Translations under genes and position numbers: made by a program | Shown here: positions 43,993-53,318 of the stretch, piece after piece | How positions within the stretch are numbered: position 1 is the stretch's first letter | Layout of the letters: every line of letters starts with the position of its first letter | The notes under the pieces: generated by a model | Database searches by the model: none | Told to the model about the DNA's origin: nothing | What the model saw: only the letters and a program-made list of their open reading frames with translations | From: Rossellomorea marisflavi | GTDB lineage: Bacteria; Bacillota; Bacilli; Bacillales; Bacillaceae_B | DNA length: 64,000 nucleotides | Reading direction: 5' to 3' | Assembly: GCF_001274775.1 (NCBI RefSeq) | Contig: NZ_LGUE01000001.1 | Coordinates: 459,435-523,434 of the forward strand

Positions 43993-44607
43993 ATGTCATT
44001 TTTAACCGAATGGATCACGAACATCATCGTGTTCATCCTCTTGGCGACGGTCATCGACATGCTCCTGCCAAGCTCGAACATGAAGAAGTATGCCAAAATC
44101 GTCACTGGCCTCATCCTGATCACAATCATCTTGACGCCACTCCTTAAATTGTTCACAACCGATTTTGACGCAGCCCTTGCGTCCATGGATTGGAAGCAAT
44201 CAACCAGTCAATCTGTAGAAAATTCGATTGAATCGAAGAAAAAAGAAATACAAGCTTCACAGCGTGCATATATTTTAGAACAAATGGCTGTCCAAATGAA
44301 AAACGATGCTGAAAAGGAGATGATGGACCGGCATAACAAAGTCATTGACAGTGTGGACATACAGGCCGAAGATCTGGACCGGTTGCCCGAGAGCATCACG
44401 AGCGTCACGGTTCATCTGACGGAGGAAAAAAATGATTCGGTAGAAGCGGTACAGATGGTGGAAATCGATTCACAAGATCAGAAGGTAAGCCGGAAAGGAA
44501 CAGAGGACAACTCAGGGATCGCCTCATTTTTAGCAGAAAAATGGAATCTAGCCCAAGATCAACTAATCATTTCAGTCGAAGGGGGGAATTCATCCCGTGA
44601 ATCTTGA
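43993..44607 (+). CDS. spoIIIAF: Stage III sporulation protein AF
   Basis: A 204-residue protein with two N-terminal membrane helices (ITNIIVFILLATVIDMLLPSS and YAKIVTGLILITIILTPLL), then a charged ring-building soluble domain. It overlaps spoIIIAG by 11 nt. Confidence 0.92.
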   Translation: MSFLTEWITNIIVFILLATVIDMLLPSSNMKKYAKIVTGLILITIILTPLLKLFTTDFDAALASMDWKQSTSQSVENSIESKKKEIQASQRAYILEQMAVQMKNDAEKEMMDRHNKVIDSVDIQAEDLDRLPESITSVTVHLTEEKNDSVEAVQMVEIDSQDQKVSRKGTEDNSGIASFLAEKWNLAQDQLIISVEGGNSSRES

Positions 44608-45235
44608 TAAAGGACCGATTCAAGCATTGAAGGAATGGTTTTCAAAAGAAAGGCCAAACCCTCCGCCAGGTAAGAAAGGGAAGAAATATCAATACGTCCT
44701 GATCGTTTTGCTCCTCGGGGTTGCCTTTATGCTGATGAGTGATCTATGGGTACCAAAGAACGATGCCGTCGAAGTTTCCAGTAGTCCTGAGGAGGTACCG
44801 GCATTTGGGTCAAAAGAATCCGATACGGAGCAGCTGATGAAAGAATATGAAGAACATTATAAGAATCAGCTCAAGGAAGCGCTCGATCAGATTGTCGGGG
44901 TGAGCGAAGCCCATGTCATCGTCAACGTCGAAGCAACCGAGAGCAAGGTGTTCGAGAAAAACGCGACCCAATCCAACCAGAAGACCGATGAGGTAGACAA
45001 GCAAGGCGGGGAACGGTCCATCCAGGAAAGCAACAAGGAAGAGCAGATCGTGATCATCCGTGATGGAGAGAAAGAAGTTCCCATCATCAAAGAAACCAAA
45101 AAACCAAAAGTAAGCGGAGTCCTGGTGGTAGCTAAGGGAGCCGATAATATACAGCTGAAAAAATGGATCATCGAGGCAGTGACCCGCACGCTGGATGTAC
45201 CAAGCCATCGGGTTTCGGTCCTACCGAAAAAATAA
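44597..45235 (+). CDS. spoIIIAG: Stage III sporulation protein AG
   Basis: A 212-residue protein with one membrane helix (YQYVLIVLLLGVAFMLMSDLW) and an external ring-building domain (DQIVGVSEAHVIVNVEATESK...KVSGVLVVAKGADN) that stacks into the channel in B. subtilis. GTG start within the end of spoIIIAF, preceded by GAAGGGGGG. Confidence 0.92.
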   Translation: MNLDKGPIQALKEWFSKERPNPPPGKKGKKYQYVLIVLLLGVAFMLMSDLWVPKNDAVEVSSSPEEVPAFGSKESDTEQLMKEYEEHYKNQLKEALDQIVGVSEAHVIVNVEATESKVFEKNATQSNQKTDEVDKQGGERSIQESNKEEQIVIIRDGEKEVPIIKETKKPKVSGVLVVAKGADNIQLKKWIIEAVTRTLDVPSHRVSVLPKK

Positions 45236-45249
45236 GGGGGAAACGATAC

Positions 45250-45786
45250 ATGTTATTGAAAAAGCAAACGGTATGGTTGTTGACAATGCTGAGCCTTGTG
45301 ATTGTCCTATCTGTATACTACATCACTTCACCTACGCAGCAGGCTACGGATTTCGCTGCAGAAGATGCGAAAAAAGGGGCAAAGGACAAAGAAACATCGG
45401 GTGATGTGGAAGTGGTGACAGATGCTGCCGGCAATGAAATGTTCGAAGCACTCCGCATCGAAGTGAATGAGAAGCGGGATCAGATGAGGGAGGAACTTGA
45501 AGCGAAGGTGGGAGATCCGGAAGTTTCAGCAGAAGATAAGAGTGCTGCCTATGAAGAGATGGAAAACCTGAAGGACTCGGCCATGACAGAAGAAGTCCTT
45601 GAAACGCTGATCAAAACGATGGGCTATAAGGATGCACTCGTGAGGGCATCAGCAGAGAATATCCGTATCACAGTCAAGTCTGATAAAGAGCACAGCGCCA
45701 CTGAGGCCAATGAAATCATCCGCCTCGTCAAAAGTGAAGTTGGTCAATTGAAGCCGGTTGCAGTAGAGTTCCAGCCGAATAATTGA
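45250..45786 (+). CDS. spoIIIAH: Stage III sporulation protein AH
   Basis: A 178-residue mother-cell channel protein with one N-terminal helix (VWLLTMLSLVIVLSVYYI) and a YscJ/FliF-like ring domain that binds forespore SpoIIQ across the septum. The conserved segments are ALRIEVNEKRDQMREEL and LIKTMGYKDALVRASAENIRITVKS. ATG 45250 follows AAGGGGGAAACG; a longer reading from 45163 lies inside spoIIIAG. Shorter than the roughly 218 residues I recall for B. subtilis, mainly in the linker. Confidence 0.93.
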   Translation: MLLKKQTVWLLTMLSLVIVLSVYYITSPTQQATDFAAEDAKKGAKDKETSGDVEVVTDAAGNEMFEALRIEVNEKRDQMREELEAKVGDPEVSAEDKSAAYEEMENLKDSAMTEEVLETLIKTMGYKDALVRASAENIRITVKSDKEHSATEANEIIRLVKSEVGQLKPVAVEFQPNN

Positions 45787-45797
45787 GACCGGTCCAC

Positions 45798-45834
45798 AGC
45801 CTGATTTCCCGGAAAAGGGGGTCAGGCTTTTTTT
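45798..45834 (+). terminator. Terminator of spoIIIA
   Basis: AGCCTGA..CCC / GGG..TCAGGCT stem followed by T-run. Confidence 0.85.
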
Positions 45835-45932
45835 GTTCTCCATTTTTTCGGGTAACCATTTTATTTTTTTGTTGAAAAGGTCTAGAATAAGGGTAAGGGA
45901 TAGGTAAGTCCCACCACGTCAAGAATCATATG

Positions 45933-45980
45933 TTGAATTTAGACTAGATATTATCGTATGATATTAGTAGCTAGTCATAA
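45933..45980 (+). promoter_or_regulatory. accB promoter with FapR-like operator
   Basis: -35 TTGAAT (45933-45938), 18-bp spacer, -10 TATGAT (45957-45962). Directly downstream, over the expected start of transcription, is TTAGTAGCTAGTCATAA (45964-45980). It differs at two positions from the FapR operator TTAGTACCTAGTCTTAA as I remember it. FapR with malonyl-CoA release would tie accBC to lipid demand. Confidence 0.5.
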
Positions 45981-46010
45981 TTAGTTAACCATTAAGAGGG
46001 GTGTAAAGTA

Positions 46011-46493
46011 GTGTTAAAAATCCAAGAAATCCGGGAAATAATCAAATTGGTAGACCAATCAAGTGTGGATGAATTTACATACGAGCACGAAGGTTCCAAA
46101 ATCAAGTTGAAAAAGAACGCTGTGCAACAAGTACAAGCCGTACAAGAGGTACGCGAACCGGCCGTTCAGGCAATCCAGCAGGCTCCGGCTGCAGCAGCAC
46201 CTGCACCAAAGCAGGAAGCACCGGCAGCGGAAGCACCGGCAGATCAATCGAATCTTCATACCATCACATCACCGATGGTGGGGACATTCTATCAATCCTC
46301 TTCACCAGAATCAGGTGCCTATGTGAAATTGGGCTCCAAAGTGGATGAGAATTCCGTTGTCTGCATCGTTGAAGCCATGAAGCTATTCAACGAAATCGAA
46401 GCCGAAGTAAAAGGGGAAATCGCCGAGATCCTAGTGAAGGATGGTCAACTGGTCGAATACGGTCAGCCATTGTTCTTGGTGAAACCTGAATAA
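46011..46493 (+). CDS. accB: Biotin carboxyl carrier protein of acetyl-CoA carboxylase
   Basis: A 160-residue BCCP. N-terminal multimerisation part, an Ala/Pro/Gln-rich linker (about 50-78), then the biotinyl domain with [14 protein letters not shown], where K124 is biotinylated, and the thumb-region segment [20 protein letters not shown] start with AAGAGGGG upstream. accC follows after 15 nt. Confidence 0.95.
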   Translation: MLKIQEIREIIKLVDQSSVDEFTYEHEGSKIKLKKNAVQQVQAVQEVREPAVQAIQQAPAAAAPAPKQEAPAAEAPADQSNLHTITSPMVGTFYQSSSPESGAYVKLGSKVDENSVVCIVEAMKLFNEIEAEVKGEIAEILVKDGQLVEYGQPLFLVKPE

Positions 46494-46508
46494 GGAGCGA
46501 ATGGACTC

Positions 46509-47861
46509 ATGATTAAGAAAGTATTAGTTGCCAATCGGGGAGAGATCGCCGTCCGTATCATCCGGGCTTGCCGGGATATGGACATCGAAAGCGTAGCCGT
46601 CTACTCCGAAGCAGATAAAGAAGCACTACACGTACAGCTGGCCGATGAAGCATATTGTATCGGTCCGAAGACGTCGAAAGACAGCTACCTGAATTTCACG
46701 AACATCATCTCTGTTGCAAAGCTCACAGGCTGTGATGCGATCCATCCAGGCTATGGCTTCCTTGCGGAAAACTCTGATTTCGCGGAACTATGCCGCGAAT
46801 GCCACATCACATTCATCGGCCCATCACCTGAAGCCATTTCGAAAATGGGTACGAAGGATGTGGCGCGTGAAACGATGCGCGAAGCAGGTGTACCTGTCGT
46901 TCCCGGCTCCAAAGGGATCGTCAAGGATGCAGAAGAAGCAGTAGCACTTGCTGAATCCATGGGGTATCCTGTCATCATCAAGGCGACTGCCGGTGGTGGG
47001 GGTAAAGGGATCCGTGTTGCGAAGACCGAAGAAGAGCTTGTGAAGGGTGTCAACATCACCCAGCAGGAAGCAATGACGGCATTCGGGAACCCGGGTGTCT
47101 ATATCGAGAAATTCATCGAGGATTTCCGTCACGTCGAGATCCAGGTCATGGCAGACAATTTCGGGAACGTCATCCACCTCGGGGAGCGTGACTGCACGAT
47201 CCAACGTCGTCTGCAAAAGCTCCTTGAAGAAAGCCCGTCACCTGCCTTGAACGAAGAAGTTCGGGAAAGAATGGGGGATGCTGCTGTAAAAGCAGCAGAA
47301 GCGGTTGATTATACAGGTGCCGGCACGGTAGAATTTATCTATGATTACAATCAGCAATCCTTCTATTTCATGGAGATGAATACCCGTATCCAAGTCGAAC
47401 ATCCTGTGACGGAGCAAGTCACTGGTGTCGACCTCATCAAGGAACAGATCCGTGTGGCTTCAGGGGAGAAACTTTCCCTTACACAAGAAGATGTGACCTT
47501 TAACGGGTGGGCGATCGAGTGCCGCATCAATGCGGAGAATCCTGAAAAGAACTTCATGCCATCTGCGGGAAGGATCGAAATGTATCTGCCTCCAGGCGGT
47601 GTAGGTGTAAGGGTCGATTCTGCTGCATATCCTGGTTATATGATCCCGCCTTACTACGACAGCATGATCGCGAAGGTCATTTCATTCGGGGCTACGAGAG
47701 AAGAAGCCATTTCAAGGATGAAGCGTGCACTGAATGAGTTCGTTGTCGAAGGAGTTCACACAACCATCGGATTCCACTTGAAACTGTTGGAACATGAAAC
47801 CTTTGTAGGTGGAGATTTCAATACGAAATTCCTAGAGAAATATGAAATTATGAAATCCTAG
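46509..47861 (+). CDS. accC: Biotin carboxylase of acetyl-CoA carboxylase
   Basis: A 450-residue ATP-grasp biotin carboxylase that carboxylates AccB with bicarbonate. ATP loop [35 protein letters not shown] and [23 protein letters not shown] are diagnostic. It is long enough and complete. Partner carboxyltransferase genes accDA are outside the window. Confidence 0.96.
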   Translation: MIKKVLVANRGEIAVRIIRACRDMDIESVAVYSEADKEALHVQLADEAYCIGPKTSKDSYLNFTNIISVAKLTGCDAIHPGYGFLAENSDFAELCRECHITFIGPSPEAISKMGTKDVARETMREAGVPVVPGSKGIVKDAEEAVALAESMGYPVIIKATAGGGGKGIRVAKTEEELVKGVNITQQEAMTAFGNPGVYIEKFIEDFRHVEIQVMADNFGNVIHLGERDCTIQRRLQKLLEESPSPALNEEVRERMGDAAVKAAEAVDYTGAGTVEFIYDYNQQSFYFMEMNTRIQVEHPVTEQVTGVDLIKEQIRVASGEKLSLTQEDVTFNGWAIECRINAENPEKNFMPSAGRIEMYLPPGGVGVRVDSAAYPGYMIPPYYDSMIAKVISFGATREEAISRMKRALNEFVVEGVHTTIGFHLKLLEHETFVGGDFNTKFLEKYEIMKS

Positions 47862-47884
47862 AGAAATCCAAGGAGGGACCACGA

Positions 47885-48295
47885 ATGGCGGAAAATCAAA
47901 ATCTTTTACAGATGTCTCACGGTAAAGACGGACTTGGGAAGATCGAAATCGCTCCGGAAGTGATCGAGGTCATTGCAGGCATCGCAGCCTCTGAAGTGGA
48001 AGGCGTCTCACAGATGCGCGGAAACTTTGCATCAGGTGTCGTTGAACGCCTAGGTAAGAAAAATCATGGTAAAGGTGTCAAAGTGGAACTTGCTGAAGAT
48101 GGTATCCTGATCGATGTATACTGCATCATGCAGTTCGGTGTATCCATCCCGACTGTCGCTCAAAAGATTCAGGACAACATCCGTCAGGCACTCTTGAACA
48201 TGACCGCCCTCGAGGCGGAAGAAGTCAACGTTCATATCGTCGGCGTACAGTTTGAAAACCAAAGGATCGAACCTGAGATTGAAGAAGAAATGTAA
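47885..48295 (+). CDS. yqhY: YqhY, Asp23/Gls24 family protein
   Basis: A 136-residue Asp23/Gls24 (DUF322) protein: GKIEIAPEVIEVIAGIAASEVEGVSQMRG, then VKVELAEDGILIDVYCIMQFGVSIPTVAQKIQDNIRQALLNMTALEAEEVNVHIVGVQF. In B. subtilis its homologue is linked to acetyl-CoA carboxylase activity and it is commonly next to accBC, as here (24 nt). It ends with a strong terminator. Confidence 0.92.
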   Translation: MAENQNLLQMSHGKDGLGKIEIAPEVIEVIAGIAASEVEGVSQMRGNFASGVVERLGKKNHGKGVKVELAEDGILIDVYCIMQFGVSIPTVAQKIQDNIRQALLNMTALEAEEVNVHIVGVQFENQRIEPEIEEEM

Positions 48296-48300
48296 TAGGG

Positions 48301-48330
48301 AAGGGCAGCCTGTCTTGGGCTGCCCTTTTT
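48301..48330 (+). terminator. Terminator of accB-accC-yqhY
   Basis: AAGGGCAGCC / GGGCTGCCCTT, 6-nt loop, T-run. Confidence 0.92.
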
Positions 48331-48514
48331 CTTTTCGTATGGCAAATTCGAGTTTAGGAGACCCGCCCTGCTTTTATGGTAAAGAACGCTGGCCCATGAA
48401 ACGAATACTCGTAATGTAGAAAAGAATGAGAGCAAGGTTTCGGCAAGGATCGAATTCTGTGCAACTAAAATTGACGGAAAATTCCGAGCTTAATACACGT
48501 TTTCTTGCAGGAGA

Positions 48515-49059
48515 ATGGACGATTTGAGCAATGATGATGAGCGAAATATCCCGGTGTGGGCATATGAAACAATAGAAATTGAGGATCCAGACCCCGATTG
48601 GATGGATCAAGGCATTCGAGAGAGAAAGGAACTACTCCAAATACTCTCTGCATGGGGAGTCAGGGAAGTAGAACATATTGGAAGCACCGCAATTCCTGAT
48701 CTGCCTGCTAAGCCCATTATTGATTTCATGCATCCATTTCATCATTCGAAGAGATTGACGGCGTAGTGGGTAACTTGTCTTTATACGATTGGCATTATGT
48801 GCCACCGGAATTAGACAAACACCATTGGAGAAGATTTTTTGTGAAAGTGGAGAATGATAAACGGGTAGCTCATTTACATCTCATGCAAGAAGGAGAAGAA
48901 CGGTGGGGGGAACAACTTGAATTTCGAACGCGGGCGGATGGACATCTTGCGGATCAATATGCTGCACTTAAAAGAAGAATTGCACAGAAGTTTAATCATG
49001 ACCGCGAAAAATATACAGAAGCAAAAACCGCATTCATCAATAAGGTACTGCGTCAATAA
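48515..49059 (+). pseudogene. GrpB-family protein, frameshifted
   Basis: A GrpB/UPF0157-like coding region (nucleotidyltransferase-fold family) broken by one missing base. Upstream frame: WMDQGIRERKELL...VREVEHIGSTAIPDLPAKPIIDFM, the family signature. After ATG 48728 the original frame runs into HPFHHSKRLTA-stop. The frame shifted by one base continues SISSFEEIDGVVGNLSLYDWHYVPPELDKHHWRRFFVKV and on to the end. The family usually reads IIDxMxSVSSFxEID, so loss of one G from ATGGCATCC (giving ATGCATCC near 48731) explains it. An ATG at 48766 could still express the second half. A sequencing error is the alternative. Confidence 0.8.
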
Positions 49060-49263
49060 CCGAAACAGTGTTTTAAAGGGAAACATAAAAGGAATGCACT
49101 AATGCAGGGGTTCCATTCATTTTCATAGAAAAATCAGCAATATGGTTTAGCTCAGTCTTGTTTTTAGAATATTGATTTTTTTAGTTACGCGTGCGTATTG
49201 GTGCTGGTTTGTGCTATTATCAAAGGTATGTAAATTGAGTTTGGATTAAAAGGAGTCATTATC

Positions 49264-49647
49264 ATGAAAAGAAGAGTTGCCCGTGAAAAGGCATTGCAGG
49301 CGTTATTTCAAATAGATATGAGCGGTATCGAGCCGGAGGAGGCTCTTTCGAATGTGCTGGAAGAAGAGAAGATGGATGCTTACCTACAGCAGCTTGTGCT
49401 TGGGTTCATTGAACACCAGGATTCCATCGACGCAATCATAAAAGGGAATCTTGAAAAATGGTCGTTCGATCGATTGGCAAAGGTTGATCGTAATATCTTG
49501 CGTATCGGTACCTACGAACTTCTTCATGTAGAAGACGTACCTGGAAAAGTCGCCATCAACGAGGCCGTCGAGATTGCCAAGATTTTTGGGGACGAGCAGT
49601 CCAGTAAATTCGTCAATGGAGTGCTATCAAAAGTAAAGCAAGATTGA
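49264..49647 (+). CDS. nusB: Transcription antitermination factor NusB
   Basis: A 127-residue all-helical NusB that pairs with NusE (S10) at boxA RNA in rRNA antitermination. MKRRVAREKALQALFQIDMSG and KVDRNILRIGTYELLHVEDVPGKVAINEAVEIAKIFGDEQSSKFVNGVL are canonical. AAAAGGAGTC precedes the ATG. folD follows after 20 nt. Confidence 0.96.
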   Translation: MKRRVAREKALQALFQIDMSGIEPEEALSNVLEEEKMDAYLQQLVLGFIEHQDSIDAIIKGNLEKWSFDRLAKVDRNILRIGTYELLHVEDVPGKVAINEAVEIAKIFGDEQSSKFVNGVLSKVKQD

Positions 49648-49667
49648 TTTAAAAGGGGGTTGGGCGG

Positions 49668-50513
49668 ATGTCGACCAGGATCATAGATGGTACGAAGATC
49701 TCCAATGAGTGGCGTTCGGAATTGAAGACCCGGGTCGGGAACCTGAAACAATCCGGGATCATACCAGGACTTGCCATCATCCTCGTCGGTGACAACCCTG
49801 CATCCAGATCTTATGTCAGGCTGAAGGAGAAGGCATGTGCCGATGTGGGTATCCATTCCGAACTCCATCACTATCAGTCGGCCGATGAAGAACAACTAGT
49901 GACACTCATCGATCAGCTGAATGATTCCGCCCATATTCACGGTATCCTTGTTCAGCTACCCCTTCCAGGCCATATCGATCCCGCCAATGTCTTGGGAGCG
50001 GTATCCCCGACGAAGGATATTGATGGACTTCATCCCCTCTCCATCGGAAGATTGGCAACTGCCCAGGAAACCTTCCACCCTTGTGCCCCCCTCGCCATCG
50101 CCAATATGCTTCAGCATGAGAACATCCCCATCGCAGGTCGTCATGTGGTGATCATCGGTAAGAGCAACTTGATCGGGAAACCGTTGGGAACGATGCTTTT
50201 GAACCGTAATGCAACCGTAACACAATGCCATTCGGACACCGAGGATCTCTTTTCCCTCACCAGGCAGGCCGATATCCTCATTTCTGCCGCAGGAAAGGCC
50301 GGGTTTATCGGTAGAGAAGCCATCAAATCTGGAGCTTTGGTCATCGATGCCGGTATGAACAGGGGAGAAGATGGCGGGGTATGCGGCGACGTCATTGCCG
50401 ATGACGTGATGGGCCGGGCTGGCCTGATTACACCGGTACCCGGTGGAATCGGCCCCATGACCATTACCATGATGCTTCACAATACAGTGAAGTCTGCCAT
50501 GCGCATGTTTTGA
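49668..50513 (+). CDS. folD: Methylenetetrahydrofolate dehydrogenase/cyclohydrolase
   Basis: A 281-residue bifunctional FolD. Catalytic lysine region SYVRLKEKACADVGI, substrate segment VQLPLPGHID, PTKDIDGLHPLSIGRL, and the NADP motif VIIGKSNLIGKPLGTML. It is a one-carbon neighbour of the gcv operon earlier in the window. AAAGGGGG site upstream. Confidence 0.96.
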   Translation: MSTRIIDGTKISNEWRSELKTRVGNLKQSGIIPGLAIILVGDNPASRSYVRLKEKACADVGIHSELHHYQSADEEQLVTLIDQLNDSAHIHGILVQLPLPGHIDPANVLGAVSPTKDIDGLHPLSIGRLATAQETFHPCAPLAIANMLQHENIPIAGRHVVIIGKSNLIGKPLGTMLLNRNATVTQCHSDTEDLFSLTRQADILISAAGKAGFIGREAIKSGALVIDAGMNRGEDGGVCGDVIADDVMGRAGLITPVPGGIGPMTITMMLHNTVKSAMRMF

Positions 50514-50555
50514 ATCGTAAAAATGAGTGAAACATAGTACAATGGATACCAATGG

Positions 50556-50584
50556 AAGGGACAGCGGATGCGTCCCTTTCTTTT
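50556..50584 (+). terminator. Possible terminator/attenuator folD-xseA
   Basis: AAGGGAC / GTCCCTT stem with a 9-nt loop and TCTTTT tail. Moderately strong, so partial read-through into xseA is likely. Confidence 0.6.
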
Positions 50585-50642
50585 GATTGAGCACCTGCTC
50601 ATTCAGACGCCCAGTACATGCAAAAAAGGAGTCAGGACTCAC

Positions 50643-52019
50643 ATGGAGATGGAACAAGCTACCTACTTAACCGTACAAGCTCTGACAAAATACATAAAAC
50701 GTAAATTCGACCGTGATCCCCACTTGAACGGTGTGTACGTCAAAGGGGAAATCTCGAACTTCAAAAGGCATTCCAGTGGTCATATGTACTTTACATTGAA
50801 AGATGAGAAAGCCCGTATCCTGGCCGTGATGTTTTCAAGCCAGAATCAATCACTGAAGTTCAGGCCGGAAAACGGGATGAATGTCCTGATCCGCGGAGAT
50901 CTTTCCGTCTACGAAGCAGGCGGACAGTATCAAATTTATGTGAAGGATATGCAGCCCGACGGTATCGGTGCCCTGTATCTTGCGTATGAACAGCTCAAGG
51001 AAAAGCTGAAGGGGGCCGGATATTTCGACGAGTCCAGGAAAAAGAAAATCCCTTCCTTCCCTACTAAGATCGCTGTCGTCACTTCACCGACAGGAGCGGC
51101 CATCAGGGATATCATCACCACCATCAAAAGGAGGTACCCCATCGGGGAAGTCCTTGTCTACCCTGCACTGGTGCAGGGGGAAAAAGCGCCGGCTTCCGTT
51201 GCGGAGGCCATTCATAAAGTCAATGAAGACCCAACGATTGATGTGTTGATCATCGGCAGGGGTGGCGGATCCATTGAAGAGCTATGGGCGTTCAATGAAG
51301 AGATCGTTGCAGATGCCATAGCAGGCTCGGTGATCCCCATCATTTCAGCAGTCGGGCATGAAACAGACTTTACCATTGCAGACTTCGTTGCCGATCTCAG
51401 GGCACCGACCCCGACTGCTGCCGGAGAGCTTGCCGTCCCCCACATTGATGACCTTCTAGAACGGGTCATGAATCGTAAACTCCGGCTAATCAAAGCATTC
51501 AAAAACAGGCTCAACCACGATCGTCAACGGTTGGAAACCCTAAGAAGGTCCTATTCGTTACGTAATCCGCATCTTGTTTACCAACAGAAGATGGAGCAAC
51601 TCGATCGGCTGAATGAAAAAATGGACAGGGCAGCAACCTCCCGTCTGAAAGAGCAGCAGGATCATACTGCTCAATTAACTAAAAGGATGCGGCGTCTGCA
51701 CCCTGATCGCATGATCAAACTTCAGGGGGAACGACTTCAATCGATGCAGAACCGGCTAGAAAAGCAATATGCCTCTGGACTCAAGGAAAAGCGCCAGCAA
51801 TTCTTATCGATCCTTTCGACGATGGAGGCACTTAGTCCGTTGAAGGTCATGGAGCGTGGATACAGCTTGTCCTACAATGAAGATGACAGTTTGATCACCT
51901 CGGTTGCACAGGTGCAAAAAGGGCAGTCCCTAACCGTCCGGGTAAAGGATGGTCAGATCCATTGTAAGGCAGATTCTATTGAGGAGCGTGAGACACATGC
52001 CGAAAGCAAAGAAGAATGA
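50643..52019 (+). CDS. xseA: Exodeoxyribonuclease VII large subunit
   Basis: A 458-residue large subunit. N-terminal OB-fold (VKGEISNFKRHSSGHMYFTLKD), catalytic core with ISAVGHETDFTIADFVADLRAPTPTAAGEL and GRGGGSIEELWAFN, then a long coiled coil (about 270-400) and C-terminal RGYSLSYNED. ATG 50643 follows AAAAAAGGAGTC; the longer reading from 50568 starts inside the terminator. It overlaps xseB by 23 nt. Confidence 0.94.
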   Translation: MEMEQATYLTVQALTKYIKRKFDRDPHLNGVYVKGEISNFKRHSSGHMYFTLKDEKARILAVMFSSQNQSLKFRPENGMNVLIRGDLSVYEAGGQYQIYVKDMQPDGIGALYLAYEQLKEKLKGAGYFDESRKKKIPSFPTKIAVVTSPTGAAIRDIITTIKRRYPIGEVLVYPALVQGEKAPASVAEAIHKVNEDPTIDVLIIGRGGGSIEELWAFNEEIVADAIAGSVIPIISAVGHETDFTIADFVADLRAPTPTAAGELAVPHIDDLLERVMNRKLRLIKAFKNRLNHDRQRLETLRRSYSLRNPHLVYQQKMEQLDRLNEKMDRAATSRLKEQQDHTAQLTKRMRRLHPDRMIKLQGERLQSMQNRLEKQYASGLKEKRQQFLSILSTMEALSPLKVMERGYSLSYNEDDSLITSVAQVQKGQSLTVRVKDGQIHCKADSIEERETHAESKEE

Positions 52020-52233
52020 ACCGACGTTTGAAGAGGCGATTGCACAGCTTGAAGAAATCGTAGAAAAGCTTGAAGAAGGGGAGGTCCCTTTGGAGCAGGC
52101 CATCGAATACTACCAGAAGGGGATGAACCTCTCTAAGTATTGCCATGATACACTTCAGCAAGCGGAGAATAAGCTGACGAAGATGATGACGGATGAAGGG
52201 GAGCAAACCATCGACCTCCCGGAGGAGGAATGA
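51997..52233 (+). CDS. xseB: Exodeoxyribonuclease VII small subunit
   Basis: A 78-residue helical-hairpin subunit with FEEAIAQLEEIVEKLEEGEVPLEQAIEYYQKGMNLSKYC, the XseB signature. Start ATG 51997 lies inside xseA, ribosome site GAGGAG. Its TGA overlaps an ATG of the next gene. Confidence 0.94.
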   Translation: MPKAKKNEPTFEEAIAQLEEIVEKLEEGEVPLEQAIEYYQKGMNLSKYCHDTLQQAENKLTKMMTDEGEQTIDLPEEE

Positions 52234-52235
52234 TC

Positions 52236-53114
52236 ATGTCGTTCAATGATTTTCAAACCACCTATCTTTCCGAAGTAACCAACCATATGATCGGGAAGGT
52301 GAAAGCTTTGGACCTGCCCGATCACCTCAAGGAATCGATGATCTATTCCTTGCAGGCGGGTGGGAAGAGACTTCGCCCCCTCATGGTGCTGGCCACCATG
52401 CAATCCTTCGGACGGGATCCGAAAGAAGGGATGGCAGCGGCTTCCGCCCTTGAAATGATCCATACATATTCCCTCATCCATGATGATCTACCCGCCATGG
52501 ATGATGATGATTTAAGGAGAGGCAACCCAACCAATCATAAAGTGTTCGGCGAAGCAATGGCCATCCTTGCAGGGGACGGACTCCTCACATTCAGCTTCCA
52601 ACTGCTTGCAGAAGATGAGCATCTCCCGGACGAGAAAAAGGTTGAACTCATCGCCTTGCTTGCCCGCTGTGCAGGGCCAGAGGGAATGGTCGGAGGTCAA
52701 GTGGCTGATATAGAAGGGGAAAATGGGGAGTTGACCGTTGAAGAACTGCAGTCGATCCATGTGCGTAAAACGGGGAAACTATTGATGTTTTCCGTCATGG
52801 CAGGGGCCATCATGTCTGATGCCTCCCCAGGGGAGCTCGCTTCCTTAGAGGAGTTTGCCTATCATGTCGGCCTTGCCTTCCAGATCCAGGACGATATCCT
52901 GGATATCGAGGGTTCGGAAGAATTGATCGGAAAGCCTGTGGGAAGCGATGAATCCAAACATAAGAGTACGTATCCGAAGTTATTGACCATGTCGGGGGCC
53001 AAGGAAAAACTGGCCTATCATTTGAACGGGGCACTCGACTCCTTGAAAAGGGTGAACAGGGATACAGACCTTCTTGAAGAAATCGCCAACCTCATCGCTG
53101 TGCGCAACCACTGA
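52236..53114 (+). CDS. ispA: Farnesyl diphosphate synthase (polyprenyl synthetase)
   Basis: A 292-residue trans-prenyltransferase that condenses IPP with DMAPP/GPP to farnesyl diphosphate. First aspartate-rich motif HDDLPAMDDDDLRRG, second FQIQDDILDIEG, plus AGGKRLRP and KTGKLL. I use ATG 52236, because GGAGGAGGA sits right against ATG 52230. It feeds on the DXP pathway started by the downstream dxs. Confidence 0.93.
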   Translation: MSFNDFQTTYLSEVTNHMIGKVKALDLPDHLKESMIYSLQAGGKRLRPLMVLATMQSFGRDPKEGMAAASALEMIHTYSLIHDDLPAMDDDDLRRGNPTNHKVFGEAMAILAGDGLLTFSFQLLAEDEHLPDEKKVELIALLARCAGPEGMVGGQVADIEGENGELTVEELQSIHVRKTGKLLMFSVMAGAIMSDASPGELASLEEFAYHVGLAFQIQDDILDIEGSEELIGKPVGSDESKHKSTYPKLLTMSGAKEKLAYHLNGALDSLKRVNRDTDLLEEIANLIAVRNH

Positions 53115-53124
53115 CAGCTGCTGT

Positions 53125-53153
53125 TTGAGGACATTACCCTTTTATGGTATAAT
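53125..53153 (+). promoter_or_regulatory. Strong sigma-A promoter between ispA and dxs
   Basis: TTGAGG, exactly 17 bp, TATAAT, starting 11 nt after the ispA stop. The -10 is perfect. Transcription should begin near 53160. Confidence 0.75.
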
Positions 53154-53159
53154 CCACTC

Positions 53160-53276
53160 AGGAAAGCCATTACATCGGACGTTGAGAAGCAGCGTAAAGT
53201 CCGGTTCATAGTGAACAATACAATCCATTGAATGATCAGCATGGCCGTTATCACATTCGTGTTAGCGGCTATTTTT
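53160..53276 (+). ncRNA. Candidate small RNA or dxs leader RNA
   Basis: A promoter-to-terminator unit of about 117 nt with no convincing reading frame. Predicted elements by eye: stem CGGAC / GTCCG (53176-53180 / 53199-53203) with inner pairs, small hairpin TTCA-TAG-TGAA (53205-53215), hairpin CAAT-CC-ATTG, and the terminal stem GCCGTTATCAC / GTGTTAGCGGC (53244-53269, one T-T mismatch, ATTC loop) followed by TATTTTTA. It may be an independent sRNA or an attenuated 5' leader of dxs. I do not recognise it as a known RNA family. Confidence 0.55.
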
Positions 53277-53318
53277 ACACGCGGGGACAAGTACTTTCCC
53301 TTAGAAAAGTCAAAGCAC

